Shown here: positions 47,244-55,676 of the stretch, piece after piece | Layout: each line of letters opens with the position of its first letter | How positions within the stretch are numbered: position 1 is the first letter of the stretch | Origin: Dehalococcoidia bacterium | Lineage (GTDB): Bacteria; Chloroflexota; Dehalococcoidia; UBA3495 | DNA: 59,978 bases | Reading direction: 5' to 3' | Assembly (NCBI GenBank): GCA_030753265.1 | Contig: JASMCQ010000008.1 | Coordinates: forward strand, 1-59,978 | The notes under the pieces: model-generated | Database searches by the model: none | The model's input: the letters and a program-made list of their open reading frames with translations, nothing else | What the model was told of the DNA's origin: nothing | Translations under genes and position numbers: made by a program

Positions 47244-47634
47244 ATGCCTATCCTGAGCACCAAGAACATTCTCGTTGTTGATGATGAAGCCAGCGCTTTG
47301 GAAATGGCGTGGATTAGCCTTGAGCAGATGGGTGGCTGGGAGGTGCTATTGGCGGCTACGGCCACCGACGGCCTGGCTATCCGCCCGAACCAGTCAACCG
47401 GACGCTATCCTCGTTGAGTTGAAGATGCGCCACGACGACGGCCCCGAAATTCTTCGAAATCTTCTGGCTGAGGAAACAACGAGGAATAGCCCCGTGATCT
47501 TGCTCTTGGAACGATTCGCACCCCGGGTGAGGAGAAACTTCGATGAACCGGGGGTGGTGGGCCTGATCTGGAAGCCATTCCACGCAATGGACCTGCCCCG
47601 CCAGGTCGCGATGCTGCTGGGTTGGCGACCGTGA
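47244..47634 (+). pseudogene. Frameshifted response-regulator receiver domain
   Basis: ATG 47244 (RBS GGGGGAA) reads MPILSTKNILVVDDEASALEMAWISLEQMG...TATDGLAI and then runs into a stop. The next frame continues TSQPDAILVELKMRHDDGPEILRNLLAEE...GVVGLIWKPFHAMDLPRQVAMLLGW. Together they make a full CheY-like receiver joined by a frameshift near 47375-47390. The acidic pocket DDE is kept, but the phosphoacceptor position reads ILVELKM, Glu instead of Asp. The Lys of WKPF is present. It is either a recent pseudogene or an assembly error. Confidence 0.75.
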
Positions 47635-47637
47635 TCC

Positions 47638-48188
47638 TCCACTGACCTGCGGGCCGAGTGGGGCTGCCTGCACCCCGGCCTCACTATTGAAGACTGCCAG
47701 AAAACTTGACCGCGGCATGCGGTCTCACCACTGCAGCTCAACGCTTTGCAGAATGCCGGCCGCCGGCTCCCTATGCCCTCGGCTCCTGTGACGGCCTTCG
47801 TCACTCCGCCGTTCTCGACTAGCTGAGCGCTGGTCAACTCCCTGGGCCGGCAAGGCCTCGCTCCTTTCCGCGCCTACCTCCTTCCTCCTGGCGCACCTTG
47901 GCGCCCGTGAGGCTCCCTGCTAGCATATCCAGCAGTGGCCCGATTGGAGATCCCTCCCCCGCAATCCGGAGAATGGGCGCGAGAGCCTTTGCGGCTGGAG
48001 GGCGAGGCCGCCGGCCGAATGTAGCATTATGTCCGGATTTGGGTTTTTCCAAAAAATGGTCAAATTTGGTTCAAAGCCGAAACCTGTTGATCGCGAAGAG
48101 AAGCCTACAATAGTGATGAGCAAAAGGTTTTCATGCCAGGCGTTGTCTTGCGAGAGAACCTAAATCACACGCACAGAAGGAGAAAGGC
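47638..48188. other. Intergenic region upstream of the FtsZ-like gene
   Basis: About 550 bp with no protein-like ORF. The last 150 bp are AT-richer (TTTTTCCAAAAAATGG) and probably contain the promoter of the FtsZ-like gene. I cannot assign a firm -35/-10 pair. Confidence 0.4.
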
Positions 48189-49445
48189 ATGAAGCTCGTC
48201 GTCGTAGGCGCCGGCCAGGGTGGATCGAACATCGCCGATGAGTTTGTTGCGATGGGGAAGTGGGTGTGGAAGAACAGGCGCATCCGAATCTTCACCGGGA
48301 ATGAGGGTGACCCGATCTGCCGTGGGGTATTCGCGGTAAATCTCGGGGCGGGGGACCTGTACGGACTTCACCATATCCCCCTCACTGATGACCACGCAAT
48401 CTTGTTGGGGACCACTGATGAGTTCCGGGGACGTGGGGCGGGCAAGGTCAATGCTGACGGGGCGGAACAGGCCCGGCGGGACGGAAGAAAAATAGTGTCG
48501 ACCATACGGGATAACGGCGATGTCCCCACCGCCGACGCGATAATGGTGATCGCCACCACCGCTGGAGGTACCGGTTCCGGCTCGGTGGGTGTCATCGTGG
48601 ACCTTCTCAAAGACGCGTTCAAGAAGCCCGTTTACGCCATGCTGATCCTCCCATTCGCTAATCAGTATGACGACCCCGATAGCCTGGTGAATACCGCCAC
48701 ATGCCTGAAGAAGGTACTCGACAACTCTCAGGCCGACGCCGTGTTTCTGATTGACAATCAGAAGTTTGTCCGAGGCAGCGAGACCATGAGCCACAACTAT
48801 GCCCAGATCAACCGGCGGATCGCTGACTCTTTCATGGATATCTTGTGCGTGGGCGAGGAAACTGAACGCCGGTTTGTTGGCGAGGTCCTCGACGCCAACG
48901 ACGTCATACGGATCCTCAACGGTCCCACGGCCCTGGGCGTGAGCCAGACGCGGGTGCCCAAGAAATCCTCTTCCCTACTTAATCGGTTCAAGCGGGATGG
49001 CTCGAACAGCAAACACTTCGCCACCTCCAAAGCGCAGATCGAGAGGGCCCAGAGCGTATTGAACCGGGCACTGGGTGAGCTATCCATCGACTGCGAGTTT
49101 TCGAACAGCGGGGACGCGACCTACGATGCCCAGCACGTTCTCGGCCTCTTCTCCGGGCCTTCCCAAGAAGCCACCGAAGAGATAGTCGAGATGATGGACA
49201 ACTGTCTCTCGGAGCGAGTACCGGGGGCTGGGCGCCGGAAGGGGACCTATCCGGGAAGGACCTCGGACACGATCAGCATCACGGTAATCGTATCCAACCT
49301 CGGCCGCGGCGCCGCTATGGACCGGATACATTTTTTCTACACTGAAGCCACGAAGATGATGGAGGCGGTCCAGAAAAAGAAGCAAGGTAGAGAAAAACGT
49401 TGGGAAGAGGCCGCGAAGTCGGCGGCTCTCCTGCCCAGCCTCTAG
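48189..49445 (+). CDS. Divergent FtsZ/tubulin-family GTPase
   Basis: A 418-aa protein of the tubulin/FtsZ superfamily but not a cell-division FtsZ. The nucleotide-binding N-terminus is VVVGAGQGGSNIADEF, and the tubulin signature is A-G-G-T-G-S-G-S at residues 125-132. The T7-loop region reads EVLDANDVIRIL, keeping the two catalytic acidic residues (D..D) but lacking the usual Asn. The typical FtsZ C-terminal peptide is absent. The tail is Lys/Arg-rich (QKKKQGREKRWEEAAK). Start follows AGAAGGAG. It may belong to the FtsZ-like groups proposed for membrane remodelling. The membrane-anchored gene downstream fits that. Confidence 0.87.
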   Translation: MKLVVVGAGQGGSNIADEFVAMGKWVWKNRRIRIFTGNEGDPICRGVFAVNLGAGDLYGLHHIPLTDDHAILLGTTDEFRGRGAGKVNADGAEQARRDGRKIVSTIRDNGDVPTADAIMVIATTAGGTGSGSVGVIVDLLKDAFKKPVYAMLILPFANQYDDPDSLVNTATCLKKVLDNSQADAVFLIDNQKFVRGSETMSHNYAQINRRIADSFMDILCVGEETERRFVGEVLDANDVIRILNGPTALGVSQTRVPKKSSSLLNRFKRDGSNSKHFATSKAQIERAQSVLNRALGELSIDCEFSNSGDATYDAQHVLGLFSGPSQEATEEIVEMMDNCLSERVPGAGRRKGTYPGRTSDTISITVIVSNLGRGAAMDRIHFFYTEATKMMEAVQKKKQGREKRWEEAAKSAALLPSL

Positions 49446-49508
49446 CTCTTCCCTTTCGGTGTCGAGTCGCGGCTCGAAGCAAAGACCGAATCATAACGGG
49501 GGCTGAAG

Positions 49509-50432
49509 ATGAGATCTTCGAGGGCGCCGGAAGGGCGCGGCACGAACACACGAATCCTGTTCTTCGCAGCAGCAATGGTCGCAATTATTGTGGGTGTTGT
49601 TTTCACCTATTTTTCATTTGGTCCCGGTTCCCTTTCGGCAAAAGATGACCAGTCCACCCAGCCGCTGGAAGCGGCCCAGGCCTCTCCATTGCCGGATGAA
49701 GGGGCACTAGCGCCAGAGCCAACTCCCACGGCACAACCTACGGCGACCCCCCAAGCAGCTCCCACCGCCACTCCAATCCCTACCTCAACGCCAAGGCCAA
49801 CGTTGGCTCCCACCCGCGTGCCTCCTACCCCTACCCCTCAGCCCACGGTGGGACCTACTGCGGAGCCGGAATCGGCCACCATTCCCAGGGTTTTGCCTGA
49901 CGCGGACTTCGGAGAGGTATTGGAAGAGGGCTTGGTTCAGATAAAGTTGCCCACCGGCGACCCGTTGGACACCTGGTATTCCTTCCAAGTTGATACCGAA
50001 TCCCAGGACATCACCGTGTTCTTCGCCCTGTATGACATCGCGTCGAATGCCCTGGCCAGCACGGTAAAGATCGACGATTACTCCAAGGGCATCCCCTTGG
50101 ATAACGCCGAAGTCACCCTCTATTATCCCGACGGGTCCGACCGCATTCTCTTCTTCGACGGGTCCGATGGAATCATATCCCTCATCCAGCAATACCGGTT
50201 GCCCTACGGGCCGAGCATGTTCACCTCCGGCCTGCGCCGGGCGCTCGTCTACTATGGAATGAAGCTCCAGGACGAGGCCGGCGAAGTGGATGTGGAACTC
50301 CATCTTGATCTCAGCGGGTTGTCGCAAAGCGAGGGCCTGGAATTCAAGCGCGCAGTGCCGGGCACGGTCGAAGACGTGCTCCGCGAAATCAGGGGTCTGG
50401 TGGAGCAGATCGAAGAGGGCCGCGGGCGTTAA
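49509..50432 (+). CDS. Single-pass membrane protein with Pro/Thr-rich stalk
   Basis: A 307-aa protein. A short basic N-terminus (MRSSRAPEGRGTNTR) precedes one membrane helix (ILFFAAAMVAIIVGVVFTYFSF), so the bulk is probably extracytoplasmic. Residues ~65-125 are a Pro/Thr/Ala stalk (PTPTAQPTATPQ). The folded C-terminal region (~130-307) is of unknown family, beginning with a beta-rich part (IKLPTGDPLDTWYSFQVD) and ending in a charged helix (VEDVLREIRGLVEQIEEGRGR). It lies 63 nt after the FtsZ-like gene with a strong terminator after it, so both probably form one operon and may act together at the membrane. Confidence 0.8.
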   Translation: MRSSRAPEGRGTNTRILFFAAAMVAIIVGVVFTYFSFGPGSLSAKDDQSTQPLEAAQASPLPDEGALAPEPTPTAQPTATPQAAPTATPIPTSTPRPTLAPTRVPPTPTPQPTVGPTAEPESATIPRVLPDADFGEVLEEGLVQIKLPTGDPLDTWYSFQVDTESQDITVFFALYDIASNALASTVKIDDYSKGIPLDNAEVTLYYPDGSDRILFFDGSDGIISLIQQYRLPYGPSMFTSGLRRALVYYGMKLQDEAGEVDVELHLDLSGLSQSEGLEFKRAVPGTVEDVLREIRGLVEQIEEGRGR

Positions 50433-50455
50433 CAGCAGCTTTCTTTCCCTTCACC

Positions 50456-50489
50456 ACGAAGACGTCGCGCTAGGGCGCGGCGTCTTCGT
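50456..50489. terminator. Strong bidirectional terminator hairpin
   Basis: ACGAAGACGTCGCGC (50456-50470) pairs with GCGCGGCGTCTTCGT (50475-50489) over 15 positions with one G-T wobble and a 4-nt loop. It lies between the convergent FtsZ-like operon and the TPP-subunit pair. Confidence 0.8.
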
Positions 50490-50602
50490 TCTCCCAACCT
50501 TTGCGTAGGGCTTTGGAAGGGTGGTCCCCTGGGCGTCCAGTTTCGAGATAGCCGGTTGGTATAAGAGAGAGGCGCCCGAGGCCGAGACCTGAAAGGATCG
50601 GA

Positions 50603-51169
50603 CTAGCCTGTGAAGCTATTTCGCATCCGGTAGAGGGTCAGTTCGGGCTCGATGGGGGCCACGGGCATGTACTCCGCCTCCTGAATCTTGGCCACGATGA
50701 GCCACGGCCCGTCTTCATCGAGAGCGGTGCGAAATATCGATTCCAACTCCTCCAGGTTGTCAACCATGGCGGTGCGCCGTATGCCGCAGCTTTGGGCCAC
50801 CTGAGCCAGATCGGTTCCCTGGGCCGTGTGGCTGGCTTGGTGGCCCGTCTGGCCCCACTGCTCGTTGTCCCACACCACCACAACTAGGTTCTTGGGCGCC
50901 TCCCGCCCGATGGTCGCGATGCCGCCCAGATTCATCAGCAGCGACCCGTCACCGTCCAGCGATATGATTCGCTCGGTGGTGGATAGCGCCATGCCCAGGG
51001 CAATGGAGGAGCACAAGCCCATGCTGCCGTAGGTGTAGAAGTTGCGGTCCCGGTGGCCGGCGTGCCTCAACTCGTCGGAGGTCGGCCCCAGATTGCCGAC
51101 GATGGGGCTGTTTCCGGCATGCCGTAGAATCAGCTTGGTGGCCTCGAACCTAAGCAATCTTACCCCCAT
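50603..51169 (-). CDS. TPP-dependent decarboxylase PP subunit (ComE/Ppd-like)
   Basis: A 188-aa thiamine-diphosphate-binding subunit. The ThDP motif is SLDGDGSLLMNLGGIATIG, followed by VVVWDNEQWGQTGHQASHT. FYTYGSMGLCSSIALGMAL matches the equivalent segment of the subunit at 35106. Its N-terminus overlaps the 3' end of the upstream Pyr-subunit gene by 20 nt. The pair resembles sulfopyruvate or phosphonopyruvate decarboxylase (ComDE), but no PEP mutase or sulfolactate genes are adjacent, so the 2-oxo acid is unknown. Confidence 0.88.
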   Translation of the reverse strand: MGVRLLRFEATKLILRHAGNSPIVGNLGPTSDELRHAGHRDRNFYTYGSMGLCSSIALGMALSTTERIISLDGDGSLLMNLGGIATIGREAPKNLVVVVWDNEQWGQTGHQASHTAQGTDLAQVAQSCGIRRTAMVDNLEELESIFRTALDEDGPWLIVAKIQEAEYMPVAPIEPELTLYRMRNSFTG

Positions 51170-51656
51170 GGAGCAACTGAGTCATGCAGATGGCCACCGG
51201 CTGGCGGCCGGCGTGGCACAGCTTCAGAGCGCCGTCCATCAATAGGTCCATCTTATGCTCGTCTTCTAGGGTGAAGTGGACCAGGCCCAACAGGTCCAGA
51301 ATCGGCCGGGTGGTGCGGCCCATGGCCACCTGGGCGATATTGAATTCGCCGACGCCGCCTCGAAGGTTGATGAAGAGTGGAATGGGCGTCCGGCAGGGGA
51401 TGCACAAGCTGGCTAGGGCGTTGACACAGTTGCCGAACCCGCTGGATTGCATGAACACTGCAGAGTTTCGCCCCACCGCATAGGCGCCGGCGGCGATGCC
51501 GATGGCCTCCTCTTCCCGGGTGGCCGATACCAGGTGAAAGAACGGGTCGGCTTCGATCAAGCTGGTTACCTGATGAATGGAGATGTCCGGCACGTAGACG
51601 ATCATGGAAGTGTTCCAGTCTTTCAACGCCTTCACAATGGTTTCAGCCCAGTTCAT
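51150..51656 (-). CDS. TPP-dependent decarboxylase Pyr subunit (ComD/Ppd-like)
   Basis: A 168-aa protein equivalent to the Pyr domain: IVYVPDISIHQVTSLIEAD, ATREEEAIGIAAGAYAVGRNS with the conserved Glu for thiamine activation, MQSSGFGNCVNALASL, and a substrate-side loop INLRGGVGEFNIAQVAMG. It is distantly related to the gene at 34615 (24-residue spacing of the SGVPDS-like and REE-like elements is similar). It starts at ATG 51656 and is followed with overlap by the PP subunit, forming a two-subunit enzyme. This is a paralogous split decarboxylase outside the phosphonate cluster. Confidence 0.86.
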   Translation of the reverse strand: MNWAETIVKALKDWNTSMIVYVPDISIHQVTSLIEADPFFHLVSATREEEAIGIAAGAYAVGRNSAVFMQSSGFGNCVNALASLCIPCRTPIPLFINLRGGVGEFNIAQVAMGRTTRPILDLLGLVHFTLEDEHKMDLLMDGALKLCHAGRQPVAICMTQLLHGGKIA

Positions 51657-52165
51657 CGTTTAGATCCCACCTCCAGCCGAAGACAGACGCCTGGGAAGCC
51701 CACGCTTCCGCTTCGGGTCGTTTCCAAGGTTTCAGCGGGCCTCTGCGGGGTCGAGTGGCCGTTCGTCACCCTACGGGTCCGCCCCCCAAGTTCAATCGAA
51801 GTCACTTTGGGTCCGGTCCAAGCTCAGGGCCGGGCCGTCAAGCCACAGCAGGGGATGCAGAGCGGCATCGCCGAGGCAACAAACCCGCGCCTGATTGACC
51901 GGTTTTGCTGCGAGACGGCTAAACGATAGCAGCGCGGTCAACGAATGTCAAAGGCTCCGGTCGAAGCGGCCGCAAGGCCGTTGGAAGATCGTTCCCGCGG
52001 CGCCGGCAGAGTGGTTGACTGTACCCGGAGGCGCTACTACAATGCCACTATTGCCAAGTAGCGCCCGGAGCGATCGCACTTCTTGATAACAAATAGAGTC
52101 CTGGCCTGCTGTCGCTCGCGTGGCGCTGTCCGGAGCGGCGGGCCCAGCCGAAAGCAGGAGTGGTC
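51657..52165. other. Intergenic region, divergent promoters expected
   Basis: About 510 bp between the divergent decarboxylase and DUF1847 genes. It contains no ORF that looks like a protein and no RNA gene that I can recognise. Confidence 0.45.
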
Positions 52166-53308
52166 ATGGTACAAAACATCGAGGCGGATTGCGCGACGTG
52201 TCCAGACTTTACCTGTCGCCTGGGGTTTCGCGACCTGGGCCCAGACAGTTGCCCCATGAAGGGTGATTTCCCCACGCCACAGGAGCTGTATGGGGACCGG
52301 GAGGACCTCCTCGCCACGGCGCGAAACGCTGCCATGATTGAGGGTGAGGGATACCGGAGGTGGACCCGGTCAAAAGAGATTATCGAACTGGCCCAGCGCC
52401 TAGGCGTATCCAAGGTGGGACTAGCCGCCTGCAAGACCATGAAACTGGAGCAGGACATCTACGCGGACTGGCTCGCCGACGCCGGGTTCGAGGTGCTGCG
52501 GGGCCGGGACGCCGTTGCCGACGGCCAGTGCGGACCTCGGGAGCAAGCTGCTTTCCTCAACTCCGCTGTTACGGGCCTCAACGTGGTGATGGGAATGTGC
52601 GTCGGGCATGACTCCCTGTTCATGCACACTTCCCGGGCCCTGGTCACACCGTTGGTCTCTCAGGACTCCTTCCTGCGCCACAACCCGGCGGCCGCCTTGC
52701 ATACCTCCCGCACCTACTTCGACGGCCCCTTGCACCACGCCCACAAGGAGGCCTACGCGTCCCCGATGGTCGAGCCGGGGACCTTGCAAGAGGCCGCCCG
52801 GGACCCCTCCGGCCCGGCGGCGGACCGTCTGGAAGAGCTGGCGACCCAGGTGGTCCAGGACGGTGACGGCAGGTGGTGCCGGGTGGAGGAACTGCTGGAA
52901 TTCGCCGGCCGGGCCGGAGCAAAAACGCTTGGATTGGTTTTCTGCTCGGGCTTTCGTGAGGAAGCGAAGGTCCTCAACCGCCTGCTGGGGATCAACGGCT
53001 TCAAGACCCTTTCCATCCAGTGCAAAGCCGGCGCCGTGCCCAAGGAAGAGATGGGCATTCTCGATTCCCAGAAGGTGCGGCCCGGTAACAAAGAGATGAT
53101 GTGCAATCCCTTGGCCCAGGCGGTGGTCATGAACCGGTCCGGCGCGGACCTCAACATCCTCTTGGGCCAGTGCGCGGGCCACGACGCCGGCACTATCGCC
53201 ACCACCGAAGCCCTCGCCGTGTCCCTGGCGGTCAAAGACCGGGTCCTGGCCCACAACACCGTTGTGGAACTTTACCGGGGCGCCCTTCTGGATCGGGAAT
53301 CGGCTTGA
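52166..53308 (+). CDS. Tandem DUF1847-like cysteine-rich protein
   Basis: A 380-aa protein. The N-terminal cysteine cluster C9-x2-C12-x4-C17-x11-C29 is of the zinc or Fe-S type seen in DUF1847 proteins. Two homologous ~150-residue halves follow: the first with ELAQRLGVSKVGLAACKT..., NSAVTGLNVVMGMCVGHDSLF and TPLVSQDSFLRHNPAAAL, the second with EFAGRAGAKTLGLVFCSGF..., NRSGADLNILLGQCAGHDAG and LAVKDRVLAHNTVVELY. The repeated G-x-C-x-G-H-D motif carries one Cys each. The second half also has QCKAGAVPKEE. The ATG at 52166 has CAGGAG 5 nt before it. Function unknown, probably metal-binding. Confidence 0.8.
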   Translation: MVQNIEADCATCPDFTCRLGFRDLGPDSCPMKGDFPTPQELYGDREDLLATARNAAMIEGEGYRRWTRSKEIIELAQRLGVSKVGLAACKTMKLEQDIYADWLADAGFEVLRGRDAVADGQCGPREQAAFLNSAVTGLNVVMGMCVGHDSLFMHTSRALVTPLVSQDSFLRHNPAAALHTSRTYFDGPLHHAHKEAYASPMVEPGTLQEAARDPSGPAADRLEELATQVVQDGDGRWCRVEELLEFAGRAGAKTLGLVFCSGFREEAKVLNRLLGINGFKTLSIQCKAGAVPKEEMGILDSQKVRPGNKEMMCNPLAQAVVMNRSGADLNILLGQCAGHDAGTIATTEALAVSLAVKDRVLAHNTVVELYRGALLDRESA

Positions 53309-53664
53309 TGCAGCACGCCGTTGTTCGTGCGCCGCGCTCGGACGGTGCCGGTGGCGATCAAAAGAGCCATCGGCGCCCGGACCCTCCGAATCCTGGTCCG
53401 CCCGTCGCCGCCCACAAGCTGGTTCGGTACTCTCCCCCCGCCCCCAACCTCTTACCTCAACCTCCAACCGAATTGGGGCGTAACCGACTTTCCAGGAACC
53501 CGCCCGCAGGCCGGCTCGCCAGGAGCGGGCGATTTCCGTTCGTGGTGAGCTTCCTGTTCGTGGCGAGCTTGTCGAACCACAGCGGCAGGGTCTCGATATG
53601 GCTCCGATTGAAGCGGGCGGCAGATGGCCGCTTGAAACCGACACCAGCAGTAGCGGGGTAGCCG
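53309..53664. other. Intergenic region with dispersed repeat
   Basis: About 356 bp with no supported gene. At 53538-53580 lies a dispersed repeat of the form CGTTCGTGGTGAGCTT...GTTCGTGGCGAGCTTGTCGAACCAC, related to the element at 58610. Confidence 0.5.
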
Positions 53665-54885
53665 ATGGCGCTTGACTTTCTCGAAGGGATCAACGTCTTG
53701 GATTTGGGGCAGGGAATCAGCGGGCCTTTCTGCGCAAAGCTGCTCGCCGACCTGGGCGCCAGGGTGGTCAAGGTGGAGCCGCCGGTCGGAGACTCATCCC
53801 GAGGTGTGGGACCCTTCCCCGGCGACCTACCCGACGCTGAGAAGAGCGGCACCTATCTGTCCATGAACACCAACAAGCTGGGGATCACCCTGAACGTGGA
53901 GACCGCCGGCGGCCGGGAGCTTTTGCTGCAACTGGTTGATGGAGCCGACATACTGATCGAAAACTACCCGGCCTCATACCTGCCGGGGATTGGCCTGGAC
54001 TTTGCCACCCTCCACACCCGGAACCCCGAGTTGGTGATGACCTCCATCACCCCCTTTGGGCTGACGGGCCCCTGGGCCAACTACCAGGCCGACAATCTGA
54101 TCATATGCAATGTCAGCGGCCATTCCCGGGAACACCCGGGCCCGGTGGAAGACCTGGAAACGCAACCACCCCTGCAACTGGCGGCTCACCAGGCTGATTT
54201 TGTCGCCGGCCTGGCTGGGGCCACCGCCACGATGCTGGCCTTCAACCGGCGCCGCCTTGACGGCGTCGGCAGCCACGTCGACGTATCGGGGATGGAGGCC
54301 TTGGCTCTGCTGCCCCAGACCACTCTGGCCCAATTCGCGCTGGGCCAAGAAGCCCGCGGCCAGCACCGGGATGAGCCGACCCGCCTGGCCCTACTGGCCC
54401 TGCTTCCCTGCCAGGACGGTTACGTGGGCGTTTCACCCCGCCAGCAGGACCAATGGGATAATTTTGTGACCCTCCTGGGCAACCCCGAATGGGCGGCGGA
54501 CCCCAAGTTTGCCACCCGGGACTCCCGTTTGGCCAACTGGAACGAGCTGGAGCCTCGGCTGATTGCCTGGTCATCCGGATTCAAGAAGGACGATATATAC
54601 CGCCAGGCCCAAGCTCACCACGTTCCTTCCTTCCCGTTGAATACCGCCGCCGACCTTTTCAAGTCGGCCCAATTCGAAGCGCGGGAGTTCTTCCACGAGG
54701 TGGAGCACCCCGCGGCCGGGACGCAGCGTTATCCCGGCGTCCCCATCCAGTTGGCGTCCGGCAAGAAGCTGGAGTTGACTCCCGCCCCATTGTTGAGCCA
54801 GGACACCCAGGCCATCCTGGGAGACGGCGGCCTGGGGCTGAGCCGGGAAGAGATAGCCGCGCTACGAGTCGCCGGCACGATCTGA
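53665..54885 (+). CDS. CaiB/BaiF family (class III) CoA-transferase
   Basis: A 406-aa formyl-CoA-transferase-like protein that would move CoA between organic acids. It starts MALDFLEGINVLDLGQGISG with the family motif ISGPFCAKLLADLGARVVKVEPP, GDSSRG, SMNTNKLGITLNV and ENYPASYLPGIGLD. The active-site Asp is expected in LAAHQADFVAGLAGA. It is the first gene of a run of five co-oriented genes with a flavin-reductase-like protein, a second class III CoA-transferase and a UGSC/partner pair, suggesting activation of one carboxylic acid substrate. Confidence 0.92.
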   Translation: MALDFLEGINVLDLGQGISGPFCAKLLADLGARVVKVEPPVGDSSRGVGPFPGDLPDAEKSGTYLSMNTNKLGITLNVETAGGRELLLQLVDGADILIENYPASYLPGIGLDFATLHTRNPELVMTSITPFGLTGPWANYQADNLIICNVSGHSREHPGPVEDLETQPPLQLAAHQADFVAGLAGATATMLAFNRRRLDGVGSHVDVSGMEALALLPQTTLAQFALGQEARGQHRDEPTRLALLALLPCQDGYVGVSPRQQDQWDNFVTLLGNPEWAADPKFATRDSRLANWNELEPRLIAWSSGFKKDDIYRQAQAHHVPSFPLNTAADLFKSAQFEAREFFHEVEHPAAGTQRYPGVPIQLASGKKLELTPAPLLSQDTQAILGDGGLGLSREEIAALRVAGTI

Positions 54886-54908
54886 AGAATGCGAAGGGGG
54901 TGAGCCCA

Positions 54909-55547
54909 GTGAGGATAGACCCGCAGAATTTCGAAGGCTTCAACCGCGTGCTGACCGCGGTGGTGGTCCCGCGTCCCATCGCCTTCGTCTCCACCATATC
55001 CACCGACGGATTCGTCAACGTCGCGCCCTACTCCTTTTTCAATGTGATGTCTTACAATCCGGCGACCGTGGTCTTCTCTTCCTCCCGCCACACTGGAGGA
55101 GGACGAGGGAAACGTAAGGACACGCTGGCGAACATCGAAGAAACCGGGGAGTTCGTCGTCAACATAGTGGTCGACGACATCGCTGAAGCCATGAACCTGA
55201 CCGCCGCCGAGTACCCCACCGAGGCCAACGAGTTTGAAATCGCCGGATTGACTCCGGCGCCATCGGAGTTGGTAGCCCCACCCCGCGTGGCCGAGTCGCC
55301 GGTGAACATGGAATGCCGGCTGAAGCAGGTGATTTCCCTGGGAATCGGGAAGGGCCGGCACGGCCTGGTCATCGGCGAAATCGTACTGATGCACGTCCGC
55401 GACGACCTGATAGACGGGCACCGCATCAACCACCAGAAGCTCCGGCCCACGGGCCGCTTGGCCGGAAATATGTATTGTCACACCGTCGATACCTTCGAGC
55501 TGGTCCGTCCCAATTACAAAGAGGGAGAAAGCCCGCAAATAGGCTGA
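54909..55547 (+). CDS. Flavin reductase-like split-barrel protein
   Basis: A 212-aa FMN-binding split-barrel protein, related to flavin reductases that supply FMNH2 to monooxygenases. Motifs are VVVPRPIAFVSTISTDGFVNVAPYSFFNVMSYNP (flavin-binding core), KDTLANIEETGEFVVNIV and ESPVNMECRL. The GTG at 54909 follows GGGGGTGAG. It starts 24 nt after the first CoA-transferase. It could be the reductase partner of a luciferase-like monooxygenase such as the one at 4.3 kb, but none is adjacent, so it may act on its own substrate. Confidence 0.88.
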   Translation: MRIDPQNFEGFNRVLTAVVVPRPIAFVSTISTDGFVNVAPYSFFNVMSYNPATVVFSSSRHTGGGRGKRKDTLANIEETGEFVVNIVVDDIAEAMNLTAAEYPTEANEFEIAGLTPAPSELVAPPRVAESPVNMECRLKQVISLGIGKGRHGLVIGEIVLMHVRDDLIDGHRINHQKLRPTGRLAGNMYCHTVDTFELVRPNYKEGESPQIG

Positions 55548-55676
55548 CCCCAGAGTCCCCAGGAATCGCGAGACCGGCAACATGGGCTCGCGGCCCGCTT
55601 GTTTCCAACCCGGGCGCCACCTTTTTCCCGAGGAGCCGGGAATGGGCAAGCCCTAGGAAAAGGAGCGTTCAACCTC

